A stretch of 64,000 nt of DNA from Nemertoderma westbladi (GCA_032718475.1 JAUCBJ010006610.1:62001-126000), one strand, 5' to 3'; shown: positions 10,678-20,957, numbered from the stretch's first letter. Translations and numbers: made by a program. The notes: generated by a model from the letters alone, not told the origin.

Positions 10678-13112
10678 TGTGTGCGCTTTTAGAACTTTAA
10701 CAGTTTGACCTGTTAATTTAAGTGTCTTATGATGTCTGACAGCCCGTACAAATATGACCACAGCCGAAGCCAGTCTAGAGCGGCATATGACCCACTGGAG
10801 GTGGGAGAATGGATTCGATGGCAGAGAGAACCGTATGCTACTTTGTATTATTCAATTGATCTCTACTATATAATCTCCAAAAACTATGTTTATTTTCAGT
10901 GAAATACCAACATTTCCTTTCAGGTGCTACGCTTTAAATACCACGCAGAGATATGACTTATACTAATTACAACGGATGGACATGAGACTGCGCAGTGTTT
11001 ACATTCTTAAGGATTGTATAATTATTCGCTCGCATTCACACAACTGACAATATTACTGAAATACGCTAATTTGCCGACTATCACCAATTTTACTCGCATA
11101 TAAGGATAAGTCATCATGACTCATGTACATTGGGGACTATGAAACAGCATCAACTCATACAAACCACTGTTATTTGAACTTTGCAATTGTGAATAGTAAA
11201 CCCCTCTGCTTACCTCAATGATCATGAAAACCAAGAGATCTACCGGTTATTCATAAGTATTCTCCAACCATTAACATTAATCAATATGTAACAAATCGCA
11301 GTATTATAACAATATAAACAATATAAATTACGCGGTGTGCGGCATTTAATCATCACAAGTCCCTAAAAGGTGCCACCCTGCTCCATAGCGCGGGAAATTC
11401 AAATGATTGAAAGACATGTTATTTGTACTGGAAAGGGTGGCAGATCAGATCTGCCACCTATATATTGGCGGTAAATTCAAATCTGTTTTAACATTGAATA
11501 CATGAATAGAGTAAGACCAATCTTCCAATGTAATTCATTGAATCAGAATAAATTATTTATTATCGGTTTAACTCACTCATCCGTTAATGTTGTTGATTTA
11601 TCTATTCTGGGACTTCGAGCAGTACGTGAACAACTAAACCAGCACGCTAACTACCGGTAGTCTGGGGCTTCGAGCACCACGTGAACAACTAAACTGGCTG
11701 GTTACCTAGTCTGGGACTTCGAGCAGCACGTGAACAACTAAACCAGCACGTTAACTAGTCTGGGACTTCGAGCAGCACGTGTACAACTAAGCTGCCTGGT
11801 TAACAAGTCTGGGACTTCGAGCAGCACGTAAACAACTAAAGCTGACTGGTTAACTAGTCTGGGACAGATATAGCAGTATAAGCAGAAGCATTATACACCT
11901 ATTGTTATTACAGTAGGCCTACCTGCGATATATTTTACTATCAGTTCCCTGCTATATTGTTATAATTATATTGTTCTGATGTAATTATAACTGATACAAG
12001 CAAATAACAAATGTTCTTTACATTTTACTGATAGAAGTTAAGCCAAATACCTCGATCCACCCCCTTCTCAATTTGCGAGTTTGCTCGAAGTCCCAGACTA
12101 GTTAACCAGTCAGCTTAGTTGTTCACGTGCTACTGGAAGTCCCAGACTATAGTTAACCAGTCAGCTTAGTTGCTCACGTGCTGCTCGAAGCCCCAAACTA
12201 GTTAACGTGCTGGTTTAGTTTTAGTTGTTCACGTGCTGCTCGAAGTCCCAGACTAGGTATCCAGCCAGTTTATTTGTTCACGTGCTGCTCTATGCCCCAG
12301 ACTAGTTAACGTCAGGTTTAGTTGTTCACGTGCTGCTCGATGTCCCAGACTACCAGAATAGATAAAACAACAACAATAACGGATGAGTGAGTTAAACCGA
12401 TAAGAAATAATTTATTCTGATTCAATGAATTACATTTAGTCTTACTCTATTCATGTATTCAATGTTAAAACAGATTTGAATTAACCGCCAAAATATAGGT
12501 AGCAGATCTGATCTGCCACCCTTTCCAGTACAAAATTACATGTCTTTCAATCATTTGAATTTCCCGCGCTATGGAGCAGGGTGGCACCTTTTAGGGACTT
12601 GTTTTAATCATCAGTCAGATGTCAGAAAGTCAGGAATGGACGAGAGATAATTTACTGTGCTGTGTAATTCCCTGACACTCTAGCCTCATAATCTTTTGGG
12701 CAAAGTCAGAAAATGAATAAACACTCACACTGAAGGGCTGCAAGAATATTCTTGCCTCAAGTAGTCCACAAAGGATGAATCAAATCGAACGCCATAGAAT
12801 GTATGGAACGCAATCAGGGACCAGTTACCATGCCATCAACTCGTAACCAATGGATCCGGTAATTCAGGCTATGGTGACTAACAAAGAAGAATGTAAACAA
12901 AGGGAATATTATCCAATGAGTGGTGATTTCGTAATCTGTGCATCAGAGTTTCTGTGGGAATGTACGGGAAAGTGTTGTACTTAGAATAAACGCTGGAGGG
13001 AGTAAGTTTACATTAGTTCATAAAATACAAAGTTCTTGAGAGTTTTTCAAGGGTTTAGGGTAACCAGCGCATTGTGTAAGATGGGGACATTTTGGCCGCA
13101 AAAGCTTTAACA
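10678..13112 (-). repeat. 5' LTR of BEL copy A (interrupted)
   Basis: The boundaries are set by homology to the copy B LTRs. One end starts TGTGTGCGCTTTT and the other ends CCGCAAAAGCTTTAACA, against TCCGCAAAAGCTTTTACA in copy B. A shared internal block is AGCCGAAGCCAGTCTAG. Without the 1248-bp foldback insertion and its duplicated target the LTR is about 1.18 kb, similar to copy B. The 3' LTR lies outside the window, so the target duplication of copy A cannot be checked. Confidence 0.85.
11355..12602. mobile_element. Foldback-type DNA transposon 2, inserted in the LTR of copy A
   Basis: This 1248-bp element has long inverted arms of roughly 500 bp. Its termini read ACAAGTCCCTAAAAGG and CCTTTTAGGGACTTGT. 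A perfect 10-bp target duplication, TTTAATCATC, flanks it (11345-11354 and 12603-12612). Each arm contains a tandem array of a unit of about 50-60 bp including GTCTGGGACTTCGAGCAG and CACGTGAACAACTAAAC (11606-11870, and inverted at 12070-12352). The centre (11880-12060) is AT-rich unique sequence with no ORF. A 10-bp duplication fits Mutator-like or foldback elements; it is non-autonomous. Sequence differs from foldback element 1, so it is a separate family. Confidence 0.88.
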
Positions 13113-13634
13113 TATTGTAATTTTGGTGCTCTTTTAGTGTCTATTATAAAATAAACAATGAAGATTTTATTCTAATTTCGCTTTCGATTACTAATAATTA
13201 ATTAGACTAACCAAAAAAGCAAAATATGGTTTAATGGTTTTACCAATTAAATTAAATTATTGAATAAGGGTGATGTATTTTGAGTTCATGTTCCCAGTGT
13301 TTTCGATCTTGTGCGAGATTTCGCAGTGATTTGACAGGGTGGCGGGGGTTGGGTGGTTTGACGTGGGCAGCGCTGCAACAGTACATACGGTGACAGTTAT
13401 CGTCCATCTCATTTACAGTAACACAGGCCCTTCATCACCTTACTAGCGCAAGATACTGCGGTGAAGGTCCGCAATAGGAGTTCAAGAATCATCCTGTGCA
13501 ATTAATTATATTGCAATACGCCTATAAATCTTGTCTTACCTATTGAAAAAATAAACATATTGATTATTGATGTAGAAGGGTAGTCCTACAGTACTATGTA
13601 TAGGGTAATTTAACTTTCTGCTGTTTATTTTTAG
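13113..13634 (+). other. Intronic sequence between BEL copy A and the first collagen exon
   Basis: No gene or recognisable repeat is seen. AT-rich, ending in the acceptor of the exon at 13635. Confidence 0.5.
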
Positions 13635-13696
13635 GCCCAATTGGTCCACCCGGTCCGCCAGGAATTCGTGGTAACGATGGGAAACACGGATATCCT
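13635..13696 (+). CDS. Collagen-like gene, internal exon a
   Basis: The exon sits between a pyrimidine-rich acceptor (TGTTTATTTTTAG) and a strong donor (GTAAGT). With one base carried over from the previous exon it reads seven Gly-X-Y triplets: GPIGPPGPPGIRGNDGKHGY, then P. The incoming phase is 1 and the outgoing phase is 0. It encodes part of a collagen triple helix, normally a secreted or membrane-anchored extracellular protein. The exons upstream must lie beyond BEL copy A, so the preceding intron hosts that element. The donor is followed by an 18-bp tandem duplication that repeats CCTGTAAGTATTTGT at 13712-13726, creating a second potential donor. Confidence 0.8.
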
Positions 13697-13736
13697 GTAA
13701 GTATTTGTTACCCTGTAAGTATTTGTCAACCCGTCT

Positions 13737-14420
13737 CTATCTCTAATATCTATTTTTTCTCAATGTATTTGTTGTATTTCTCCTCTAAAACATTGAGAAA
13801 AAAATTGCAATAAATTTTTTTCGCAATGTTTTTTTTCTTAATGTTTTTTTCTCAATGTTTTCGTCTTGAAGTCTGAGTTTGGCTTGTCTTTACATTATAG
13901 GCCTATCACAATGAACCTAATAATACCAGTATAGTGCATTGCCCAGACTCCATGTGCACTTTCAAAATGCTGAAATTTAGTATTTGAAATATGCATGGTA
14001 AGCCTATAGCGTACCGTACGCTCGTACGCACAGTGTATAATGTTGCTGACTGGTCTGCCGGTTACACGGACAGTTTATCGACCTATTATTAATGGTGTAC
14101 AATCTGATACTATACACTGTGCGTACGGTACGCTATAGGCCTACCATGCATATTTAAAATACTAAATTTCAGCATTTTGAAAGTGCACATGGAGTCTGGG
14201 TAATGCACTATACTGGTATTATTAGGTTCATTGTGATAGGCCTATAATGTAAAGACAAGCCAAACTCAGACTTCAAGACGAAAACATTGAGAAAAAAAAC
14301 ATTGAGAAAAAAACATTGAGAAAAAAAACATTGCGAAAAAAATTTATTGCAATTTTTTTATCAATGTTTTAGAGGTGAAATAAAACAAATACATTGAGAA
14401 AAAATAGATATTAGAGATAG
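13737..14420. mobile_element. Large palindromic (foldback-like) element in the collagen intron
   Basis: Two arms of about 300 bp (13737-14039 and 14112-14420) are near-perfect inverted copies around a 70-bp unique centre. The ends read CTATCTCTAATATCTA and its complement. The outer part of each arm contains repeats of AACATTGAGAAAAA. It has no ORF. I found no clear target duplication. It begins 40 bp after the donor of collagen exon a. Confidence 0.8.
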
Positions 14421-14496
14421 ATATTAATACAAAATACTATAGTATTATGGTATTGACGCGAATGCCAATAATGGATCGCGGCATAGTTTCTTAATG

Positions 14497-14609
14497 TTAT
14501 AATTTTCGTTGGGCGCAGCTTAACAAATTCGGCAATGACGTCCAGGTGGGATCGAACTGGTGACCTCCGGGTTGGAAGTCTGACGCCCTAACCATTCAGC
14601 TAGCGGCTC
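14497..14609 (-). mobile_element. tRNA-derived SINE, minus strand
   Basis: On the minus strand it shows an RNA polymerase III A-box-like TAGCTGAATGGTTAGG and a B-box-like AGTTCGATCCC, then CACCTGGACGTCATTG and a tail GCGCCCAACGAAAATTATAA. The same family occurs at 16700-16815 in the opposite orientation. It is not a functional tRNA: the cloverleaf is incomplete and a SINE body follows. Confidence 0.75.
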
Positions 14610-14966
14610 AGGTAAAAGATGGACCTGGCAATACTAGCTGATACCTTGTATGTCCGCAATTTACCTCATCATGGCCTCCCAACTGTCAATACCATCATAT
14701 GCTGCCACAGTGCTCAACCCTACTGTACTTGGCCGTCTTTTACCACTCGCTACAATGAAAGGATTGCGATTGTGTGTGTATATTAATCATGAACCATCCC
14801 ATCTCTATGGCACAATTACACCCATAGCGAAATGCGATCGGTATTTTTGTAATTATTATTGATTATTGATATATTGGTGAATGAATCATGGTTTTATATT
14901 TATAATAATTCGCGTTGGGCACAGATGATTGTAGATGAATGGTATTGGCAGTTGTGTGGGAGCCCA
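14610..14966. other. Intronic sequence, no gene seen
   Basis: A 70-codon plus-strand frame (14650-14862) has no recognisable domain. Nothing else is supported. Confidence 0.4.
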
Positions 14967-15230
14967 TGTGGGAAAATGGCGGAAGTCTGTCAATAAACAA
15001 TCCTTGTATTTAATCTCTTCAATATCAACAAGATAAATCACCAAAACCCTGAAACCTCTAATTCCGACTACCGGTACACCAGTACCCAGGTCCACTATCC
15101 CTCCAATCCCTCACTCTCCACCAGGCCTACCTCCCCTCTCCCCGACCCTCCTCCTCAGGGGCGAGCCATCCATTCCACCACACAATTCCACCATACAACA
15201 TAGAACACCACAATAACATAGAACACCACA
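14967..15230 (-). repeat. 3' LTR of the mini element
   Basis: 264 bp, near-identical to 16387-16650; plus-strand ends TGTGGGAAAATGG and AACACCACA. Confidence 0.9.
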
Positions 15231-15279
15231 ACCCTCCCTGGAATTGTGTTTGGCTACAAGAAATACATCCACAACTCAT

Positions 15280-16515
15280 TTACGTGAATCCATAATAACT
15301 GGGTGGTTTTATAACACGTCCACTCTTTGTTACCACTTGTGAATCATTATCACTACTCGAGGACTCATTCGCGACATCTGTTGTAACAGTAGATACTTCA
15401 GGCTGAGTGCAAGATATCTGACTGTTACTTATGTTTGGTAAAACTAAGTCACCTAATTCTAACTCTCCATTCAAAGTGACTGCCTCGACGACCCTAGTTC
15501 CCGCTGGTGGATCACTACCACGAGTACTACCGTGATGCAACACATTACCACTTCCTACTGCCTCTTTGATGGCGTCGACATTCACCACCTTTGCTCTACG
15601 ATTAGGTGAATCATGTGAAATCTCATAATTCGACGGCCCCAGCACAGCACTAACTCTCCACCCCTCCATCCATGGTGTATCCTTCTTACCAAGCCTCATA
15701 CCCTTATGCCAATATACACGAGTACCGACTTCAAACTGTCGTACATTTTCGTTGTTAGGCACGTAATCAAGTTTCGACAGTTTTTGCTCTACATAATCAG
15801 TTATCTTTGCACCCTCAACTAACTGACGACCAATCCAAGTGTTACAACTGTAACCATTCATAGAACCGCAATTTACCTGTTGACCCTCCCAGCCACAAAA
15901 CGCTCTCATTGGGGAAATACCCGTGGTGGTGGTTGGACGGTTCCTGTAAGCATGAAGGGCCCACTTAATCTTTGTTTCCAAAGAATCGTCAGATTCATCA
16001 CTGATAATTTTACGTAATATTGTCAAAATGGTTCCATGACAACGTTCTACAGCCCCTTGACTTCGGGGATTACCTACTGCGCCATGTCTTGCTTTAACTT
16101 TAAAAACTTTCCAGATACTCTCAATAATTCCATTGACAAACTCACTCCCTTTATCACTCCTTACGACTTCAGGCGGTCCCCATAAAAGGCATTTGTCTAA
16201 AAACACATCAGCAACATCACCAGCTTTCATTGATTTCAGCATCTCTACTTCTATCCACTTAGTCAAAAAATCGACCATTACTAAAATATTCCGATTATCA
16301 GCTTTGAGAGTGTCTACGTAAACAACTTGCCAGGGCTTATCTGCAATGACTGTACGGTCTGAATCTGACATTTCGCGGTGATAGCTTGTGGGAGAATGGC
16401 GGAAGTCTGTCAATAAACAATCCTTGTATTTAATCTCTTCAATATCAACAAGATAAATCACCAAAACCCTGAAACCTCTAATTCCGACTACCGGTACACC
16501 AGTACCCAGATCCAC
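15280..16515 (-). CDS. Retroelement integrase ORF (411 codons, start inside the LTR)
   Basis: The frame opens within the 5' LTR, so the first 43 or so residues are LTR-derived and the true start is uncertain. The integrase core shows Asp68 (PWQVVYVDTL), Asp121 (RSDKGSEF) and Glu157 (SQGAVERCHGT), a D,D(35)E arrangement typical of retroviral-type integrases. A C-terminal SH3-like region follows (VGTRVYWHKGMRLGKKDTPW), and the tail ends SGRVIKPPSYYGF, a motif common at the end of Ty3/gypsy-type polyproteins. No RT or zinc-binding H2C2 domain is present. An intact integrase frame in such a short element is unusual. A domesticated integrase gene is a less likely alternative, given the flanking LTRs and target duplication. 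Confidence 0.8.
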   Translation of the reverse strand: MDLGTGVPVVGIRGFRVLVIYLVDIEEIKYKDCLLTDFRHSPTSYHREMSDSDRTVIADKPWQVVYVDTLKADNRNILVMVDFLTKWIEVEMLKSMKAGDVADVFLDKCLLWGPPEVVRSDKGSEFVNGIIESIWKVFKVKARHGAVGNPRSQGAVERCHGTILTILRKIISDESDDSLETKIKWALHAYRNRPTTTTGISPMRAFCGWEGQQVNCGSMNGYSCNTWIGRQLVEGAKITDYVEQKLSKLDYVPNNENVRQFEVGTRVYWHKGMRLGKKDTPWMEGWRVSAVLGPSNYEISHDSPNRRAKVVNVDAIKEAVGSGNVLHHGSTRGSDPPAGTRVVEAVTLNGELELGDLVLPNISNSQISCTQPEVSTVTTDVANESSSSDNDSQVVTKSGRVIKPPSYYGFT

Positions 16516-16650
16516 TATCCCTCCAATCCCTCACTCTCCATCAGGCCTACCTCCCCTCTCCCCGACCCTCCTCCTCAGGGGCGAGCCATCCATTCCACCA
16601 CACAATTCCACCATACAACATAGAACACCACAATAACATAGAACACCACA
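16387..16650 (-). repeat. 5' LTR of the mini element
   Basis: 264 bp, same length as the partner LTR, followed by CCCA. Confidence 0.9.
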
Positions 16651-16699
16651 CCCATGAGGATGTAAGATGAGATGAGATATCATGTGTATTTCCAGGTCT

Positions 16700-16815
16700 A
16701 CCTTTTACCTGATAGAAAGGTTAGAGTGTCAGTCTTCTAACCCGGAGATTAGCAGTTCGATCCCACCTGGGCGTCATTGTCAAATTTGTTGCTAAGCTAT
16801 GCCCAACGAAAAAAA
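16700..16815 (+). mobile_element. tRNA-derived SINE, plus strand
   Basis: B-box-like AGTTCGATCCC followed by ACCTGGGCGTCATTG and the tail GCCCAACGAAAAAAAA; same family as 14497-14609 but opposite orientation. The A-box region (GATAGAAAGGTTAGAG) is degenerate. Confidence 0.7.
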
Positions 16816-16863
16816 AATTATAATATTAACACTAAAGGGCAATTGTGATAAATGTGTGTATGT

Positions 16864-16886
16864 GGGGGGGGGGGGGGGGGGGGGGG
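16864..16886 (+). repeat. Poly-G tract
   Basis: About 23 consecutive G. Confidence 0.9.
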
Positions 16887-17181
16887 ATGTATGTTTTTAG
16901 TTAGTGATTTGGTGTACCGGTACATGATGTGAATATAATATAGTGTGTCAGTTCCTATGAACAGACACACAACCTACAGATTGCTTTAGATTTTTCCATA
17001 GGGAGAGGGTATCTATCCTTAATCCTTTACATTATAGAGTCATGATAAATATATAATAATAAATTCATAATGATTTTGCTGATAATATAGATCAGAGATC
17101 CGACAACATATAGAATACAGTGAAAATTTGCACCTCGTACTGTATAATTCTGTGAATACATCGACCTGCTACCCAGTGTGG

Positions 17182-18258
17182 TTACAAAAGATGTTTAGAA
17201 AGGTCGCCCATAACGGGTGTCCCATGGTTGTATCCGAGTTGGACTAAATCCACGAAGTCGCTACATTCCGAGTATAGTTTATCAGAAGCGGCAATACTCA
17301 TGATGGACTTCCACTTAGTGGCCACATCATTCCCTACCATCGACGTCGCCCAACTTGGAGACTTTTGTACCCTTTTTGTCTTGCCTTTTGGTTCCTTACA
17401 GAGGGAATCTTCAGCAATGTACCCAGAGACCACCATATCTTCGGATATCCCTGTGAATCGATTAATGACGGTGTAGGTGTCTCTCGGGCGCAAACAAAAC
17501 TCCTCCAAACGTACAAACTCGACATTGCCTGCGAGACTGGTATCTCCCTTAAACTCTTCAACCATTCCACCCAACCACTCGCAATAAGACAATGTAACTT
17601 CGATGACGGATTCGAGACCGGCTATATCTACCAGACCTATCTGGTATCCTGGTTCATTGAAACTATCCTCCACATTGGACACGGCATAAGCACGAGGGTC
17701 CCTCACAACAACAATCACTTTGAAATTATCCTCTTGAATGAGTGGAACAACATCTTTCAGTGACAGTAGCGCAGTTGTCATGGTTACAATGATATCGTGT
17801 TGTTTACAAACTCTGTTCGATTCCTCATCATATCCTTCTAGTATACAGTTGCATTGCTGGACTTCTGTGTCATTCGAATTATGACCGCATACATTATTGT
17901 CCACCAGTCGTTGTGTAAGACAACCGTTCCCTATAGGGTTGCCCACTCCTTGGCTTGGCCAATCGCAATTGTGTATGGATCGTATAGTCTCTACCCGTGA
18001 TTGGCTATCATAAGATGGATAAACAGGATTTTCAATATAGAAGACATCTGGGTGCTGATTGAATACTTGAGAAAATCTTGAAGCTTCCCCCAGGTGACGG
18101 GAAAGGATGAGCACATTAGTATTACCAGGAGGTGATTGTAAGAATATCCATTTAATTTTTGGTATGTTTGAGATATGACCCTGTTTGTATATGTATCCCA
18201 AAGATATTATTAAACAAACACTAATTAACAACAGATAATATTTATTTAAACACGCCAT
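17182..18258 (-). CDS. Carbohydrate sulfotransferase-like type II membrane protein
   Basis: An intact single-exon ORF of 358 residues. Residues 7-24 (YYLLLISVCLIISLGYIY) form a signal anchor, expected to place the enzyme in the Golgi with a lumenal catalytic domain. Family members transfer sulfate from PAPS to sugars of glycoproteins or proteoglycans. The 3'-phosphate-binding motif is clear at 181-195 (VIVVVRDPRAYAVSN). At 48-73 the sequence resembles the 5'-phosphosulfate loop region (NVLILSRHLGEAS, then FNQHPDVFY), but the usual RSGSSF core is replaced, with Leu at the position of the key Arg. The C-terminus (CSDFVDLVQLGY) also fits the family. Length is within the usual range of 350-480. 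A sequon lies at N129. It is nested antisense in a collagen intron. It may be catalytically inactive or altered in specificity. Confidence 0.8.
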   Translation of the reverse strand: MACLNKYYLLLISVCLIISLGYIYKQGHISNIPKIKWIFLQSPPGNTNVLILSRHLGEASRFSQVFNQHPDVFYIENPVYPSYDSQSRVETIRSIHNCDWPSQGVGNPIGNGCLTQRLVDNNVCGHNSNDTEVQQCNCILEGYDEESNRVCKQHDIIVTMTTALLSLKDVVPLIQEDNFKVIVVVRDPRAYAVSNVEDSFNEPGYQIGLVDIAGLESVIEVTLSYCEWLGGMVEEFKGDTSLAGNVEFVRLEEFCLRPRDTYTVINRFTGISEDMVVSGYIAEDSLCKEPKGKTKRVQKSPSWATSMVGNDVATKWKSIMSIAASDKLYSECSDFVDLVQLGYNHGTPVMGDLSKHLL

Positions 18259-20706
18259 GGATGCTTATTGATAACTTTCTGCTAATCCGTATCTCATATC
18301 ACTTAATGCATATAAAAATTAATTTCAATACCTCCACCTTCAAAATAGGCCTACTGTTTAAGTGTACATAGCTGAAATTCTATCTGACTAATAGGTAAGT
18401 TATTCATTAATGTATGGAATAATTGACAACGGCAAGGCACTTACAGAAGCCAAACATGACGTGTGTTGCATAGGTTAAGGAAAACAAGATCAGCTAAAGA
18501 TGTGGTCGAAGCTGCATCACTGCCTTGACTCGATAAAACTCGACCAATGAGTCATATCTACTCTAAGTAAATTATTCCGTGAACTTGAAACAAGAAACAC
18601 CGGAAGTAACCGGAAGACTCCTCTCTCTCTTGCTTGGCTGTTGTTATCTGTAAGGCAGCGGAGGGCGCCACACTAACTCACTAACACACTAACTGTAGTA
18701 GGTTAGTTATGTAGACTTCTACTACCGAGGCCCTTGGATTTGCAGATATGATTAAGACCTCGAAATGCAAGAGGAGGATATATTCTCTGCTTTAAATAAA
18801 CAATGGTAGTGAGGTCTTATTGTTGTTAAAGCCCAACACCACTCTGCAGACATGACGGTAACTAATGATCGTTGAACTAATCGGCCTGTTCGTGATGTTG
18901 TTCTGTGGCAGACGGGTGGCGTGAGAAACGTGGCGGTCTGCCATTGACATTGCTTACAGTGGTTTTGTAGTTTTGTTAAAACAGATGAATTTGGTTTCTA
19001 TATTAAACCGCCTCTGGAATATATTTATGATTTGTAAATCTAATGTAACTATAGTATATTACATATTATATAATACTTAATATATAATACTTAATATAAT
19101 AATATATAATAATATTTTATATTTTATGAGAATGTTTTCTTGAAAATTTATGCTGCACGTTTTTCACCCAAGGTTTTTATATTATTTTTAAAGTATTATT
19201 TTAAAAATTTTATTTTTATTATTATTAAATTATCATTTAATTTCAATTAAATTAAACTTTGGAGTTAAAAATTAGTAAATATATATAGCATGGGGTACTG
19301 TATACTAACTTGTAACAGGTTTGTATTATATTACATTATTATACTGCCATGTTTGGTAAGAATCGAATTTAATTTGATGGAAAGCTTACATTAGTGCAAT
19401 TGCTGCATAACATTAATGACATGCATCCAAGGCGCAAAATAACTTCTCTAATAGGGATAATCATGTGATAGCCTAGTTACTATACTAATTACCATATTAT
19501 TTAGCACATGTTTATTCAACTGGCAGCAGTAAACGGTTCTGATAAAAAAAATAATGACGTGTGGCGCTAACAAACCAAAACCTTCAATTCCGCCTTTCTC
19601 AATAATTTCATTTTGTGGTCAAATAATATGTGTGAAATTATAAATATAAAAATTCAAACATATAAAAATGTAATGTTTTATTATGAGTGGAAGTGTTTGT
19701 GAGTAACTGCGGGTATGCAAAAGTGAAAATTAATAAAAGTCTTTAGATTCCTTGAAGATTGAACTCAAGATCACCTCAACAGTTCAAATACGAAACACAC
19801 AGGAGGCAACCCAAAGATTCTTCTCTATCTCGGCTGTTACCTATAAGGCAAGGATGGCGCCACACTAACTATCCAACCCTTTTCATTATTCCCCCAGCAC
19901 AAACCAGTTTCCCATTGCACCCGCCCTCCCTCCTGGCCTGTGTGTCTTTCCAACAGTTTGCCCCTAAAGTATTTTTCTTGCTTAGGCTGTCACATTGCGA
20001 AATTTCTACATCGTTTACTCAGAATTTGAAACAACGCCGCCTTACATATAATATATATAGTGAAAGCAGTTCATGAGCTGCATCCCCCCGACACTGTTAA
20101 AGCTATAAGCTTTAAATTAAGCTATAACCTTTATTACGAGAACTGTATATCGATATCCGGACGTTTTTCTATAGATTAATAACTTTATTATTTACGTACC
20201 AATGAGCGAAGAATGTACGTTTAAAACAATTAATTAATAATATGACGTCAGAAAAGTCGAATTCATTTCGCTGCTGATCCACTGTTTCTGCTACCGGGAA
20301 TGTATCGATACTCCATAATAATTATGTATAACGATGTTCGGAGACAACGGTAATGAAGTTAGTGGGGCTAATTTGTTGCCACAGACGACACACACGCAAA
20401 CATACCATATACCTTCTTCTCTGAACTGAAGTGGAATCGGTTATGATGAATATTATATCACGAATTAATTCGTTGATTCGTCATCAATAGTTTAATAATT
20501 AATCCTATAAGCTTGAAGTAGTCGAATTTTGAATATGCGTGATTTTAATTTCGATAGCTTTGGATAAGTTTACAAAAAATACATGAATCATATGCCGAAG
20601 AGTGTTACTCAGAATTCGGCAAAAACCCACGTTCTTAATGGACAATGGACATTCTTAAAACCTATTTCGCTAAGAATTTCAGTTCAGTAAATATTTTATT
20701 TTTCAG
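18259..20706. other. Intronic sequence with degenerate dispersed repeats
   Basis: No gene is seen. Two stretches resemble each other, 18590-18690 and 19780-19880 (shared GGCGCCACACTAACT and GGCTGTT blocks). The part at 19880-20020 resembles the SINE body at 28800-28930 (CCCCAGCAAAGCC-like block). Plus-strand ACCGGAAGT-like sites at 18598-18615 could be ETS-type promoter sites for the sulfotransferase gene, but they lie in the repeat. 19000-19280 is extremely AT-rich. Confidence 0.45.
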
Positions 20707-20761
20707 GGTCCTGTGGGTCTAAAAGGTGAACGAGGTATGCTTGGTGCTAAAGGACTAAGAG
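20707..20761 (+). CDS. Collagen-like gene, internal exon b
   Basis: Acceptor TTATTTTTCAG; the exon reads six Gly-X-Y triplets, GPVGLKGERGMLGAKGLR, then the first base of a Gly codon before the donor GTTTGT. Incoming phase 0 matches the outgoing phase of exon a, and outgoing phase 1 matches exon c. The intron before it (about 7 kb) contains the palindromic element, the mini LTR element and the sulfotransferase gene. Confidence 0.8.
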
Positions 20762-20875
20762 GTTTGTTACCTTATAATTGGCAGTTGTTGTTGGTTTAAT
20801 ATCTCTAATCTTATGTCGATGATTTTCAGAAAGTGGAATGTGATTTTTACTTTAAAAGCGCGAAATCGCTAAAAT

Positions 20876-20957
20876 TAACCGGAAAGTGGGATTGAACTCG
20901 GTACCTAGAGATTCCAAGTCCAACGCTCTTCCAATTTCACCACTGCGCCGTAGCCTA
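20876..20957 (-). mobile_element. tRNA-derived SINE-like fragment, minus strand
   Basis: The reverse complement shows GGCGCAGTGGTGAAATTGG (A-box-like) and GAGTTCAATCCCACTTTCC (B-box-like). The acceptor stem does not pair well, so a SINE head is preferred over a tRNA gene. Confidence 0.5.

Larger units (their letters stand above)
1..13112 (-). mobile_element. BEL/Pao LTR retrotransposon, copy A (partial, degenerate)
   Basis: This is a minus-strand LTR retrotransposon cut by the left window edge. Reading leftwards it shows a 5' LTR (13112 to 10678), a leader, gag from 6372, then protease, reverse transcriptase and RNase H, ending before the integrase core. It aligns along its whole visible length with the better preserved copy B at 31482-50403: the gag starts, leader and LTR start (TGTGTGCGC against TGTACGCGC) all match. 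It is older than copy B, because the reading frame is broken into many short ORFs and it carries two foldback DNA transposons, one in the leader and one in the LTR. The BEL/Pao assignment rests on the protease-RT-RNase H order and on family motifs such as VVFDGSA and LLDSGSTG. Confidence 0.9.
14967..16650 (-). mobile_element. Mini LTR retrotransposon carrying only an integrase (Ty3-like)
   Basis: Two direct repeats of 264 bp (14967-15230 and 16387-16650) with TG/CA ends flank 1156 bp of internal sequence. The flanks show a 4-bp CCCA duplication (14963-14966 and 16651-16654). On the minus strand a purine tract (AGGGAGGG) precedes the 3' LTR at 15231, as expected for a polypurine tract. The coding part starts directly at the inner edge of the 5' LTR, so the primer binding site, gag, protease and RT are missing. 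It is either an internally deleted copy or a reduced non-autonomous element. Inverted SINE copies lie on both sides. Confidence 0.88.

Noticed and set aside
14497-14609. tRNA gene
   Set aside because: A and B boxes are present, but the arms do not form a full cloverleaf and a SINE body and tail follow; the same holds for 16700, 20876 and 28790.
17365-17763. 132-codon plus-strand frame
   Set aside because: Antisense shadow of the sulfotransferase ORF.
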